Below the pieces are notes generated by a model. That model was given only the letters and a program-made list of their open reading frames with translations, searched no databases and was not told the origin of the DNA. Both the position numbers and the translations under genes were made by a program. DNA of 64,000 nucleotides from positions 186,001-250,000 of the forward strand of contig JAUCEF010000001.1 of the NCBI GenBank assembly GCA_033558025.1, written 5' to 3'. Below are positions 12,699 through 23,907 of the stretch, one piece after another (position 1 is the stretch's first letter; every line of letters begins with the position of its first letter). Source of the stretch: Phytophthora sp. 'mugwort'. Taxonomy: Eukaryota; Oomycota; Peronosporomycetes; Peronosporales; Peronosporaceae.

Positions 12699-14965
12699 AT
12701 GAAGTTCCATAACAAGGAGGTGCTTAATGACACGTGGACGCAGTTCCTGGCGCTGGGCCTTCTGCTCATGCTAGCTGTCGACTCACTCAAGTAGGTCCTT
12801 ATGTCACTCTTGTAAACGTCTTCAGAACTAACCCCCTCCCTGTTGTGCATGGGCACAGCCCCATTAAAGCCGTGAGCAATTTCCTAGGCCTGCCATCCTA
12901 TTACTGGGGACTCTTGGCTGTGGGTATGATGCTCAGTCTGCTCTTCCACAACGCAGCCGACGTCATCTACCGCTCCACGCGTGTCTTCCTCAACAGTATC
13001 CTCAGTATCTCGTTCAAGAGCGTGGATCTTATCGGCCTGGACAACGTCCCCACTGAAGGTCCCGTTATCTTCACGGGTAACCACGCCAATCAGTTTGTGG
13101 ACGGTCTTGTGGTCATGATGAGTAGTCCCCGCAAGGTCGGCTTTATGATTGCTGAGAAGTCATGGCATCTGCCCGTTGTGGGCCACTTGGCCCGCATCAT
13201 GAGCTGCATTCCCGTCGTGCGTCCTCAAGACTCGGTGGCTTCGGGCGTGGGCAAGATTAAGCTCGCCAGCGAAGAGGCCGTGACCCCTGCGAGCTCGTCG
13301 AGCGGCGGCGCCACCACTGGCAAGCCCCAGTGGCTCGTACAGGGCGACGGTACCAGCTTCACGAAGCAGGTGACGCCTGGTGACCAGATCCGTTTCCAAG
13401 GAGAGAGCGTTAAAGACTCTGGCTCGCCCGCCAAGATCGTGCAGGTGCTGGATGACTCGCAGCTGCTACTGAACGAGCCGTTGAAGGATGGCGCAGGCAA
13501 TTTGGTGCTGGACAACGCACCGTTCGGAATTCTGAAGCGCGTGGACCAATCGGTGACATTTGCCAAGGTGTACACACATTTGAAGCGCGGATACTGCATT
13601 GGTATCTTCCCAGAAGGAGGTTCCCACGACCGTACGGATTTATTGCCCCTCAAAGCTGGTGTTGCTGTCATGGCACTCGGTGTCAAGGACAAATACAACA
13701 TCAACGTACCCGTGGTGCCTGTGGGCCTGAACTACTTCCGTGGACATCGTTTCCGTGGACGTGTAACTGTGGAGTTTGGTACTCCAATTACCGTGGATCA
13801 AAAATTGATGGAGACGTACGAGCAGGACAAGCGTGTGGCTTGCAACTCGTTCCTACACCGCATAGAGGAGAGCATGCGGTCTGTGATTGTGACTACCCCT
13901 AGCTATGGAGTTATGCAGGAGGTGTTGACTGCACGTCGTCTGTTCCAGCGCTCTGGTGTGCGTTTGTCGGCCAAGGAGACGCAAGACCTGAACCGCCGCT
14001 TTGCCGAAGGTTATAAGGTCCTACAGGATGTGCCTGAAGCACAGGGAGATCTCGTAGCTCTGCAACACAAGCTGGACGCGTACTACAAGACGCTGCAGAA
14101 GATGGGCCTCAAAGATCATCAAGTGCCTTATATCCCGTGGTGGACCATTCACGACGTGTTGGGATCGGCACTTTATGGTTTGTTGATTCTTCTGCTGGCC
14201 TCGATTCCGTCATTCATTTTGAATGCACCCGTGGGTCTTCTAGCACGACATGTGGCGAACTCGGCACAGAAGAAGGCGCTCGAGGGTTCCAAGGTCAAAG
14301 TCATGGCGCGCGACGTTGTTCTCAGCAAAAAGATTCAATTTTCGATTGTGGCCGTGCCGGTGCTGTGGTTCATGTACCTTGCTGCGGCTGTGGCCTTTAC
14401 CGACTGGTACTGGTCGTCAATTATGCTGCTCATGGTGTCGTTCCCGTTGTTCTCGTTCTTTGGTGTCCGTTCGGTGGAGGCTGGAATGATTGAGCTAAAG
14501 ACCGTCCGTCCGCTATTTTACCGTCTCCTGCCGACGTACAAGGCTACACAGGATGAGCTTCCGCGCCAGCGTGCTGAGTTGCAGAAAGAAGTGCGGGAGT
14601 TCGTCAAGAAGTATTCACCGTATCTAGGCAAGCTGGCCGAGCCGAAGAAGCTCGACTGGAGCGAGTACATGCACGAACGCTCGTTGGTATTGGCCGAGAA
14701 GGCCAAACTCCAGGCCGAGTCAGTCCCATCTCCACCTCCGGCACATATCCACGAAGAGGACGGTGAGGAGCCTCGTGAGGGCGAGGGAGAAGATGAGATT
14801 GGGTCCCCTGTAGCTACTATCACCAAGTTCCATGACATCAGCATCTTGGGCAAGTCGGAGAAGTCGGTGGCAGACTTGGCAGGTCTTGAACGCTCCATGT
14901 CCTGTCCGCCTGGATACCAGGAGCTAGCTGAGGAGTTGGCCAAGCAACGTCAAGGCTCCGTTTAG
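12699..14965 (+). CDS. Glycerol-3-phosphate acyltransferase, SCT1/GPT2 type
   Basis: Membrane acyltransferase predicted to make lysophosphatidate in the endoplasmic reticulum, the first step of phospholipid and triacylglycerol synthesis. Exons 12699-12790 and 12859-14965 give 732 residues. A hydrophobic segment at residues 15-30 and one at 47-62 precede acyltransferase motif I, NHANQFVD (catalytic His106 and Asp112, with the HX5D spacing seen in fungal SCT1/GPT2 enzymes). FPEGGSHDRT (281-290) is the second hallmark. About 120 residues are inserted between these motifs, as in SCT1-type enzymes. Two further hydrophobic segments lie around residues 475-495 and 540-590. The C-terminal region is acidic and Ser-rich, possibly regulatory. 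The spliced start (MKFHNKEVLN) is preferred over the unspliced frame. It is convergent with ACC, with 134 bases between the coding ends. Confidence 0.88.
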
Positions 14966-15099
14966 TTGTTGAGAAGACAATGTTGCGGTTCGTTTGCATC
15001 ATAGTCAACTGAGTCGCTGCTTTAACAAAATCATGAAGCGATACATATTCATTTACTGTCTTCTTCTTCTCTAACTCATGCACATGACAAACTCTCAAC

Positions 15100-18000
15100 T
15101 TACTTGTGGAAGATGGAGCCACGACGCAGCGCAGCCACGGCTTCCTCGCGGTCCTTGTCGCTCAGCAGGTTGAGCACCTCCAGGATGCCGGCCACAGCAG
15201 CCTTGGGGTCCTTGCGGCCGATCTCGACAACCTGCGAGGCCATCTGCTCTTGGCGGAGCTCTGCCACGCGCGAGGCGATCCATTCCTTGTCACTCGACAG
15301 CCACAGCAGCACGTCCGAGTCACCGTGGGACCACAGCTCGGACACGGACACGTTCTGCTGACGCGGCACCCGGCCACCGTTCACAGCCTCTGTAAACCAG
15401 CCCTTGAGTACCTGTTCCGAGTTCACGAACGTCGTCGCGCGCGGGCCACCGGCGCTGACAGACACCACCTGGCGGCGCAGCGTGAACTCTGCGAGCTGAC
15501 GCTTAAGACGCCAGTAAAAGAACTTCCGCGAGTTAGACCAGGGCACCACCTGACGGATACAGCCCACGGACTTCATGCGGCCAGGCGTGTCGTGCAGGTC
15601 ACCGAACTCCGTAGCCACCTGCACGTAGATCGGCAGCAGGATCTCCTCGCGAGTCTTGATCTCAGCAGCGATCTTAATGCCCTCGGTCTCCTTCTGTTCG
15701 GGCGACAACTCAGCCAGACGAGCGGTGAGCTGTTTAAGCTTATCGTCGAGACGGTGCATGGTCTGGAGGAGCTGCTTCTTGCGGTACTTGATCTCAATGA
15801 GACCGGCCGGCTCCAATACACCACCACGGCCCTGCGGATCGGCGTACATCTCCATGATGCCCTCGTTGATGGTAGGGTCCACCACGGCCCAGGCGCCACC
15901 ACGCAGCTCAGCGAACGGCGGGATGTACACGAACACGGGCTGCTCGTACTTGACGAGGCCGTCCACAATGGCCGCACCGAATTTGAGCACTTCGTCGAAC
16001 ATATCGCGCTGACCACCAGAGAAGCCACGCCAGTTGGCCAGGATAAAGAGCGGCAAGTCTTCGCCCTTAAAGTCCTTAATGGCAGTGGCCGTCTTGTGGG
16101 CCGAGTCCGGGAACCACACTTGACCAGCCTGTTGCATCAGGTTCTCCTGCGACGCAGGGCTCGCCGGGTCAGCCGGAATGACCTTCTCGGACGTGCGCAC
16201 TTCCGTGACGACCACACCGCATGGGATGCCACCGAGGCGGCCGCGTCCGACAACGACGCTCTTGGCCCAGCCATCAAGCGTCTCACGGAACGAGTCCTTG
16301 TCCAGGAGACCCGAGACCCACTTGCCCGTGGCCTCGTCGATCTTACCCGCAAGCAGCGCACGCGGGTCGTACTGTGTGCTCTTGTCCTTGGGGCAGAAGT
16401 CCACCGTGCGCTCGATCTCGTCCACGCCCGTCAGGTCGCGGATCGGAAGCGGGCCGCGGCGAACCGCCGGCACGAAACTCAACCACTCGAGGATCGAATA
16501 GATCCCCGACAGGTGGTTCTTGGCCGTCAAGTGGGTCACTCCGTTCGTATGCATGATCTTCACGCCACCAAGTTGATCGTTCGAGGTGTACACCTCCTTG
16601 CCCATGAGTTTATTCAGCGCCTGGTAACCCGTCAGGATGATCGGCGAGTGCGTGGCATTTTGCACCGTACGCTGACCCAGGCGAACCAGGTACGCGCCGA
16701 TACCGACGCTGCGGCCGCAGGCGTACGTCAGCGTAAACACGTCCTGGTAGGCGCGTGACGTTTCGCCGGCAATGGTACCACTGCCGCGCAGGCATTCCAC
16801 ACCGAGATCGATTTCGCGACCCACAATGTCGTTCAGTACGTAGCGCTCTTCACCTGCGCTGGTAACTAATAACTTGGCGTTCACAGATCCTTCAGCCGAC
16901 GCAGCCTTATAGTCCTCAGGCGTCAGATACAGGTACTCGAAGCCCTTGATCGGGTTGTTCTCGTCCTTCCAAGAAACTTTGTACAGGGCTTTGATGGACT
17001 CGGCCATGCCGATGCGGGCACCAGCGTTGGCCGAGAAGAAAAAGCGAGGGATGCCCTTCGAGCGAGAGAGCTTCGACGCCAGGTCAAACAGCGTGTCCTC
17101 GCGGGTACCGAAGGAGCCGGCCTTGAACGTGATGTCATTGGCAATGACAATGATCTCACGTCCGTCCGGGAACTCAGGGGTGTACAGTGTCAGTAGCCAC
17201 GCCACCATGCCGATGTCATTTTGACCACGCGGACGCGTCGTCTCAGTTAGAGCCTTGCCGGTCGCGTCGAGGATCAGCTCGTGTGTCTCCATCAGAAGGT
17301 TCGGAATAGTGATCTTCGCGCCGCCGCCACGAGTGCGCTGCTGCACGTACTTGCGCCACTGACGCAGCAGGTTGTACTCGATGAGCTCCAGGAAGTCGTA
17401 CACAAAGACTGTGTTGGACATCGCCTTTGCCATCTGACGCTTCTTATCGAACGGGAACACCACCGGGTACGGCGTCGTGACTGGCATGCCGTCAAGCTCA
17501 CCGTGAGTCTCGTCGCCGATCGAGGTGAAGATGGGTTCGTCGTGGCCGGCGGCCTCGACATAAGCCTGCACACGTACCACGTAACCAGTCGGGTTCTCAG
17601 CCACGAGGCGCACAGGGATCGCCGGAGCTTCGCTGTTGAAGCGCGCAATGATCTTGAGCTCCACCGTCGACACAGCCAGCTGCTCCAGACGCTCGGCGTA
17701 ACGGTACGCCAGAATGCGGATCACACCTTCGAGGTACTGCGGGTCCACGATCGCCTGTGGTAGGATGTTCAAGTACACGTGGTTGTTCTTCGTCGGTAGT
17801 GAGGACTTCTTGACCAGAGGGTTGGCCAGATTCACCTCCAGGGCATTCAGAGCGTCAACCAGCGAGCGCTCGGGGCCCGGGTAAGCGTCGTACTGTGACC
17901 GCGAGCCGCTGCCATCGTGGTCGAGCTGGCGCACCACAGCACGCACAAAGATGCGCTGGAAGCGGTCGGTTACGATATGCGAGTCAGACTCCTTCACCTT

Positions 18001-21000
18001 GGCCAGGTACAGATGAACATTCTTGTTCTCCGACGCCAGCGGCGTAACGCTGTAATTCTGCAGACGACGCAGCTCCAGCTTGTAGGCGAGCGGGGCCTCC
18101 ATGTGACGCACGATCTTGTCCTCGCTGTAGTTGAGACGACCGGGGAAGGTGTAGATGTTCGGGTACAGGGCCATGTCCGCGTTGTGAGCCGAGATGTTCT
18201 CAATGTTCTGTGGACGCACCGAGAAGGTCACACGACGGATGTTGTGTGCGCGCAGGTCCTGGTCGACCGACTTGAGGTAAGCCTCAGCCTGCTCCAGAAG
18301 GTTCGTCTCCTCCGAGTGCTCGTCGACCAGAATGACGTGTAGAACGTTCACAAGCGGGTCTTTGCGTACCGATAACGTCTTCTTCGCCAGCGGGAACAGC
18401 GTCATGACGTCCGTGAATGACTTCTGGAAAGCCTCCAGGTTCGCAAGGCGGATGATGGCACCGTGGCGCTCGAAATCGGGCGAGATTTTCTGGTAACTCT
18501 CGGCCGGCTTGGGCAGCGGCTTCTCGACCGCCTCTTGTTCCTCACTGCTCTCCTCGGAGTTCTGCTCACCCAAGTCCAGCGAGCTAGCAGAGCTGTTGCG
18601 TCGTAGTAAGCTCGCCAGGTCGTCATAACTCTCGGCAGGGGCGACGCCAACTGCCAGCGCATCGACAACCGGCGACTTGAACTGGAACGTCTTCGCGAAG
18701 ATGTCGTTGAAGCTCATCGTCTCCATTGACTCAATCAGGTACGAGCGGTATACACGCAGCGCGTACAGCTCAAGAGCCAACTCGCGGATCTGCCGGTCCT
18801 CGTGGTCAAGGAGTGAAATGAGTAGATCGAAGAGCGGCTGCGACTGGTCCAGGAGGTTAGCGCAGGCGTCAGCAAGTTTCGTCGACGAACCGTTCGCAAT
18901 GTAGTTCCTGAGAACCTTCTCCACCTGGCTGAGGCGGTCGCGGTACGACGGCATCTTGTTGTCGATCAAAAGTTGACGAGCTTCCAAGGCAACCAGCGAG
19001 TACTGCTTCTCCTTAAACGTAGCAAGTTTCTCGAGGAGCGGCACAAACGCAGCCGCCTTCATCGACTTGCGAGGAGCCACAGCCGTACCGCGCGCCATTT
19101 GAGCGAGGAGCTGCAGTAGCAGCTTGTTCTTCGACTCTAGGGCCTTGTGCGAGCGAGCGATAGAAAAAACCTTGTTCAGGTCAGCCGAGTTCTGCTGTCG
19201 TAGAGCCATCACCACATCCTCAATGTTGTGCGAGTTCGCGTACACAGTCTCGACCGTGAAGTACTCGTTAATGAGCTCAGTTAGGACAGCCTCCTCGCCG
19301 GAGATCAGGCCGTGCTTGTACTTAATGGCAATGTCGCGAAGTGTCACCACAGAAGCCTCGAAGTCCGACCGCTTCCGATCCGTTTCGAGCGTCTTCTTAT
19401 GCTCGTCCAGGATCTCAACAACCTCAGCGACGCTGAACTCGTGGGTAGCGGTGGGCTCCTCGGACACCGCCTTCTTGAACGTCTGGATCTTGTCCGTGAT
19501 CCTCGCGAACACGTCAAGCGGAATGCGGCCGGCCAGCGACGACATCGCCTCCTTAATCTCCTCAACGGGGAGGAGGGGCTCGTTAAGCACCTGAAACAGG
19601 TCAACCAGTGCCTTCTGCGTGAGGTCATCTGGGGCATAATAACCCTGCAGCACGCTCTTCAGAACGGCGAGCGACTTGCGCATCTTGTGGACCGACTTGG
19701 TGCTGTTTCCGTTGGTGTTCTCGGAGGACGGCAGCTTGCCCATGAACACATCCGACTTCTTGACGCACGATGGGTCATCCAGCTCCATGGTAGCGATGCA
19801 GTCGCCAGGCGCGAGGACGGCACCCTCCGACTTAAGCAGACGAATGACACCAGCCTCCGGAGTAAGCAGCGGCATGTACATCTTCATCACCTCAATCTCA
19901 GCGTACGGCATGCCGCGACGCAGGCTGGCACCATCGTCCACGAGGTAGCGCGCAAGCTTCCCGGCCGTGTTGGTCACTAGACGCGTGGGGTCGTATTCCT
20001 TGGTGAATACGCACGTGTGGCTGTCAACGACGAGGCGCAGGCCCTGCGCCTCCCTGGTAGCGTACGCAACATGAGACTTGCCATTCAGAAGGACAAGGAA
20101 CCCACCGTCCGACAATGTGCGAATCTCCACCTGCACGTACGAGTCGTTGCAGAAGAGTGTGAACTGGATGGGGCCGCTGCGGCATGCCTTGATGTTGTAC
20201 TTGATGCCTTCGTAAATGAGCTCAAGCGACTCCTCCTGGGACAGCATTTGGCTATGAGGAAGCTGACCACGCTCGATCTGGCTGACGTACTCTTCCTGGA
20301 GCGCGTTCGACGCCTGATAAGCGCAACAGACGGCACCGACAAGAACGACCATCAAAGGGTCTGGACGGCCCTGCAGACGCACTTCGTTATGATGCGAGAT
20401 ACGCTCGTCCAGCCACGACGTGGAGATGTGATTGTACTTAAAATCGTCCGACTCCATCATATTGACGATGTACTCGACCGTCGTATGGATATCACCACGG
20501 ATAGACAGCTCCTTTAAAGCCAGGATCATGTTCTTACGGGCCTTTTCACGGGTCGGACTCCATGAGAACAAGTGGCCAATTTGTGAGTCAGCGAACTCGT
20601 GCACCTGGCCAGACGAATCCACTGAGAAGTACCCCCACACGTCGGGCGTACTACGGAAGTTAAGCTCCTGGATAGCGCCACTGGTAGGCTGGAAGCCGGC
20701 GTTCGGGTCCTCGGCGGTGATACGCGCGGCGATAACGTGTCCATGCGGGGGCTTCTGCTTCTCCGTGTCGAAATCAATGGGGGTCGTCTCGTACGCGTCT
20801 TTGTTGTACAAACGACGTACATCGGGGATACAGTGAAGTGGGATGCCCATAGCCACCTGCAGCTGGGCGGCCGGCAGATTCACATGAGTGATCATTTCCG
20901 TGACAGGATGTTCCACTTGCAGACGGGGATTCAGTTCCAAAAAGAAGAACGAGTCGCCATTCTCCTCCGGTAGCTCACTGAAAAGATACTCAACGGTACC

Positions 21001-22308
21001 GGCGTTGACGTACTCGACCTCCTGGGCGAGGCGCGTGGCGGCGCGCATCATCTTTTCCCACACTTCCTCAGTAGGGGCAAGCACGGGACCTTCCTCGACA
21101 ATCTTCTGGTGACGACGCTGTACGGAACAGTCACGACCGCTGAGAGCGATGGCGTTGCCGTAGGTATCCGCCAGTAGCTGCACTTCCAAGTGACGCGACT
21201 TGGGTGCCAACTTCATTACGAAGATAGGGGAACCAGGGATTTCGCCACGCACAGCCTCCCAGGCGCTGAGCACCTGGGACTCCTCGTGACACATACGGAT
21301 ACCCTTGCCGCCTCCACCCTCGCTGGCTTTGATCATGACGGGAAAGCCAATGCGTTTGCACTCTTCGAGGCAGTGATGGCCGTCGCGTAGCATGGCTGCG
21401 TCATAGATCTCATCGGGAATGCCGTCGTGTGCCTTGTAGTCGACCTCCATGCCGTCGCCATTCCAGGCGATAGTAGGTACTTTGGCGCTCTGTGCGATGA
21501 TGGTGGAGCCAATCTTGTCGCCTAGCGCACGCATGGGCTTGGCTGGGGGTCCGATGAAGATAATCTTGCGCTCAGTCTGGGCGAGCGACTCGGGTAGGTG
21601 CGGATTCTCCGAGGCGTGGCCCCAGCCGGCCCAGACGGCGTCGACGTTGAAGCGCTCAGCGATCTCGATGATGAGCGACACGTTGGCGTAGTTGTGATTG
21701 TTAGAGCCGCCGGGCACCTCGACGACGTGTTCAGCCATACGGATATACTCTGCATTGGCCTTGAGGTCTTCGGGCGTGGCCATGACGACAAAGGTCACGA
21801 CGTGCTCGTTGGCGAACATCTCGTAACTCCAGCTGCGGATGCTGCGGATGGCTTTGACAGCAGAGATGCCGTTGTTGGCGATGAGCACGGACGTAATGGG
21901 ACGCGTGCCCTTCTGCAGACGCACATACTCCTCCATGTTCGCATAACTCAGTGGGTTGCTGTCGCTGCGAGGGCGCGCGGGTGTGGCCGCGTCAGTCGCC
22001 GCCGCGACGTCAGCGGCGTGGGTCGCTTCCTGGGCCACCATGTCTTGCGTGTCGGGTGTTGTCTCCCCTGCAGCTCCAGTTGTAGAATGTCCAGTCATGA
22101 CGAGGAGGCGGAGAGAGGAGGGAGGCTTGCGGGGCTGCTTCGTTCTTGTGCGGGTGGCGGGCGGCGAGTCGGGAGCTGGACGGGCACGAGCGGCCACGAG
22201 ACAGACCAACACTCCTAGTATGCAAACCGTGCGTGTTGAGATGGCATTTTGGCCAATCCGAGTACTTAACAAATAGATCTGCATGGTGATTCGTTCAAAT
22301 TTGTCCAT
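15100..22308 (-). CDS. ACC: Acetyl-CoA carboxylase, homomeric eukaryotic type
   Basis: Carboxylates acetyl-CoA to malonyl-CoA, the committed step of fatty-acid synthesis. One uninterrupted 7.2-kb frame encodes 2402 residues, normal for the homomeric enzyme. Domains in order: biotin carboxylase (about 135-620; ATP-grasp loop EGGGGKGIRM), biotin carboxyl carrier domain with the biotin site EVMKM (Lys809), the long central domain, and carboxyltransferase (about 1640-2250; SANAGARIG, NWRGFSGGQRDMFDE, ELRGGAWAVVDPTIN, YADPQGRGGV). The N-terminus carries a hydrophobic stretch (residues 28-41) and a basic Pro-rich stretch before Met71 (base 22098). Translation from 22308 could give an organelle or membrane signal, and from 22098 a cytosolic form; neither is proven. 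The Ser-rich acidic segment around residues 1230-1260 may be regulatory. Confidence 0.97.
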   Translation of the reverse strand: MDKFERITMQIYLLSTRIGQNAISTRTVCILGVLVCLVAARARPAPDSPPATRTRTKQPRKPPSSLRLLVMTGHSTTGAAGETTPDTQDMVAQEATHAADVAAATDAATPARPRSDSNPLSYANMEEYVRLQKGTRPITSVLIANNGISAVKAIRSIRSWSYEMFANEHVVTFVVMATPEDLKANAEYIRMAEHVVEVPGGSNNHNYANVSLIIEIAERFNVDAVWAGWGHASENPHLPESLAQTERKIIFIGPPAKPMRALGDKIGSTIIAQSAKVPTIAWNGDGMEVDYKAHDGIPDEIYDAAMLRDGHHCLEECKRIGFPVMIKASEGGGGKGIRMCHEESQVLSAWEAVRGEIPGSPIFVMKLAPKSRHLEVQLLADTYGNAIALSGRDCSVQRRHQKIVEEGPVLAPTEEVWEKMMRAATRLAQEVEYVNAGTVEYLFSELPEENGDSFFFLELNPRLQVEHPVTEMITHVNLPAAQLQVAMGIPLHCIPDVRRLYNKDAYETTPIDFDTEKQKPPHGHVIAARITAEDPNAGFQPTSGAIQELNFRSTPDVWGYFSVDSSGQVHEFADSQIGHLFSWSPTREKARKNMILALKELSIRGDIHTTVEYIVNMMESDDFKYNHISTSWLDERISHHNEVRLQGRPDPLMVVLVGAVCCAYQASNALQEEYVSQIERGQLPHSQMLSQEESLELIYEGIKYNIKACRSGPIQFTLFCNDSYVQVEIRTLSDGGFLVLLNGKSHVAYATREAQGLRLVVDSHTCVFTKEYDPTRLVTNTAGKLARYLVDDGASLRRGMPYAEIEVMKMYMPLLTPEAGVIRLLKSEGAVLAPGDCIATMELDDPSCVKKSDVFMGKLPSSENTNGNSTKSVHKMRKSLAVLKSVLQGYYAPDDLTQKALVDLFQVLNEPLLPVEEIKEAMSSLAGRIPLDVFARITDKIQTFKKAVSEEPTATHEFSVAEVVEILDEHKKTLETDRKRSDFEASVVTLRDIAIKYKHGLISGEEAVLTELINEYFTVETVYANSHNIEDVVMALRQQNSADLNKVFSIARSHKALESKNKLLLQLLAQMARGTAVAPRKSMKAAAFVPLLEKLATFKEKQYSLVALEARQLLIDNKMPSYRDRLSQVEKVLRNYIANGSSTKLADACANLLDQSQPLFDLLISLLDHEDRQIRELALELYALRVYRSYLIESMETMSFNDIFAKTFQFKSPVVDALAVGVAPAESYDDLASLLRRNSSASSLDLGEQNSEESSEEQEAVEKPLPKPAESYQKISPDFERHGAIIRLANLEAFQKSFTDVMTLFPLAKKTLSVRKDPLVNVLHVILVDEHSEETNLLEQAEAYLKSVDQDLRAHNIRRVTFSVRPQNIENISAHNADMALYPNIYTFPGRLNYSEDKIVRHMEAPLAYKLELRRLQNYSVTPLASENKNVHLYLAKVKESDSHIVTDRFQRIFVRAVVRQLDHDGSGSRSQYDAYPGPERSLVDALNALEVNLANPLVKKSSLPTKNNHVYLNILPQAIVDPQYLEGVIRILAYRYAERLEQLAVSTVELKIIARFNSEAPAIPVRLVAENPTGYVVRVQAYVEAAGHDEPIFTSIGDETHGELDGMPVTTPYPVVFPFDKKRQMAKAMSNTVFVYDFLELIEYNLLRQWRKYVQQRTRGGGAKITIPNLLMETHELILDATGKALTETTRPRGQNDIGMVAWLLTLYTPEFPDGREIIVIANDITFKAGSFGTREDTLFDLASKLSRSKGIPRFFFSANAGARIGMAESIKALYKVSWKDENNPIKGFEYLYLTPEDYKAASAEGSVNAKLLVTSAGEERYVLNDIVGREIDLGVECLRGSGTIAGETSRAYQDVFTLTYACGRSVGIGAYLVRLGQRTVQNATHSPIILTGYQALNKLMGKEVYTSNDQLGGVKIMHTNGVTHLTAKNHLSGIYSILEWLSFVPAVRRGPLPIRDLTGVDEIERTVDFCPKDKSTQYDPRALLAGKIDEATGKWVSGLLDKDSFRETLDGWAKSVVVGRGRLGGIPCGVVVTEVRTSEKVIPADPASPASQENLMQQAGQVWFPDSAHKTATAIKDFKGEDLPLFILANWRGFSGGQRDMFDEVLKFGAAIVDGLVKYEQPVFVYIPPFAELRGGAWAVVDPTINEGIMEMYADPQGRGGVLEPAGLIEIKYRKKQLLQTMHRLDDKLKQLTARLAELSPEQKETEGIKIAAEIKTREEILLPIYVQVATEFGDLHDTPGRMKSVGCIRQVVPWSNSRKFFYWRLKRQLAEFTLRRQVVSVSAGGPRATTFVNSEQVLKGWFTEAVNGGRVPRQQNVSVSELWSHGDSDVLLWLSSDKEWIASRVAELRQEQMASQVVEIGRKDPKAAVAGILEVLNLLSDKDREEAVAALRRGSIFHK

Positions 22309-23907
22309 ACAGATGTCAAGTCAAGCTTCAAGGCTGGTTGTCAGCGCCTGTCTTTTGGACGCTCGTGAGCGCGTCATCGTTTTGTTGTCTCGGGGCTGCA
22401 GTGCGCCGAATGACGTACGTCCGCCATACAAAAACAAGGAGTATGGCAACCCGCGGTACGGCCAAATGGAGGGGGGATGCTCCGCAAACCCGGCGGATCA
22501 ATGCATTCCTGTGGTCCGAGCTGTCATCGCCGATGCGCTTCGCTCGCTTTTTTTCGAACCGCACGCACGCATGATGGCCGATATGGCGGCTCAGCGGCCC
22601 CAGCTCGAAGGTTGCTGCTGAATGCGCTCAAAGCGCACTATCGGAGAAGGGACGCATGCTGATCGAGCGCTTTAGTCGGCAAAGGCAGCATCAGCACCAG
22701 CGTCACCCCTCGTCATCTTCCGCGGATATTATGGTGGTTCGTCAAGCGTGGGGCGGAGAAAGCTTGTCAAAACAGGCAACTGAGACCGTCAAGCGGGTGA
22801 CGTCACTCTTATGCCGTTTCGCAGAGGTGTCGACGCGCCATCTCGCAAACGACTCTCTGTCAGCACCGAATAAACCTGTGTTGTTTATGATAATTATCAG
22901 CTTTCCCAGTTATTTGCACTTTAAAATTGAATCGACCTGAGTTAAGGAATGTGTACCATCCAAAATGAATATGCGTAGACGAGACATTGCGATGCATGTG
23001 ATGCCTCCCACGTGTCACACCCGGTGACGCGCCCTAATGCATCCATTTGGCAGCAGCACAGGCAACAAGCTCCACCTGGGAGGGCGAAGAAGTTCGTCAG
23101 CCGAAAGTCCTGCAGAAGACGATAGTACAGCGAGTGAGAGCCGATTAGCAAGCGGGGAAGAGCCTATGCTGGCTAACCAAGGCTGCCTGGTCCATGGAGG
23201 AGGGCCGGGGATGAGGACCGCTAGCTGTCACATTTCCAACGACGTGCTGACGAGGGGTCTAAAGGTCGAGCAAGGAGTTTGGTACATATAATAGTGCAAG
23301 GATGCAAGGTTTCATAGTCAAAGAAAGATGAGGGAGATGCAGTAAATGGTGGTGAGTTGGTAAAACGAGTTGCCTGCTGAAGCTACACTCGTGTCCATGG
23401 TGTGACCTTCACGACTGGAGGCGTAACGGGATCGGTCCTAGACTGCTGGTCTTACAGCACTGCTGCCGAGTTCGTGATAGGATTGCTTCACTTCTTCGTG
23501 TGCGATCTTCGTGTCAATGAAATCAAACTCGCTGGTGACACGTTGGTACTCCAGTATCTAAGCCTCTCGTCTCTCGTTTTTAGGGCAGCATCTTGGCCTC
23601 GAGTTTTGCACTGGTGGCACACTGTTCGTTTCCAGCAGTATTTTGCAGGCGTTCACTCAGTTTACAGGATCCTGACCTCCAGCTCTCCACATCCTTTAAC
23701 TGCAATCTAGCGCGGAACCATCGTTGAGCGAATGTCTGTAGCCCCATTCGCCGTAATAGAACCCAATGCATGCGGTCGGTCGATCCAGATAATCTCAGTA
23801 GACGGACCAGCTTGGTTTTCAAGACAGAAGATTCCTAACAGTAGTGTCATTTAGTGGCTGCAAAACTATCGACATGTATCCATCCATCTACCATTGCAGT
23901 TACTGCG
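22309..23907. other. 1.6-kb intergenic region, no gene seen
   Basis: Lies between the start of ACC and the 3' end of RFC1, so it should hold the ACC promoter and the RFC1 3' end. Open frames here (22283-22621, 22656-22940, 23402-23710) show no domain or splice structure I recognise. The first of them overlaps the ACC leader. Confidence 0.5.

Noticed and set aside
15106..16758. 550-residue open frame on the + strand opposite ACC
   Set aside because: It is antisense to the conserved carboxyltransferase coding region; GC-rich third positions there keep the opposite frame open. No domain is visible.
22656..22940. 94-residue frame upstream of ACC
   Set aside because: Composition changes along the frame, no domain, no splice partners; treated as chance.
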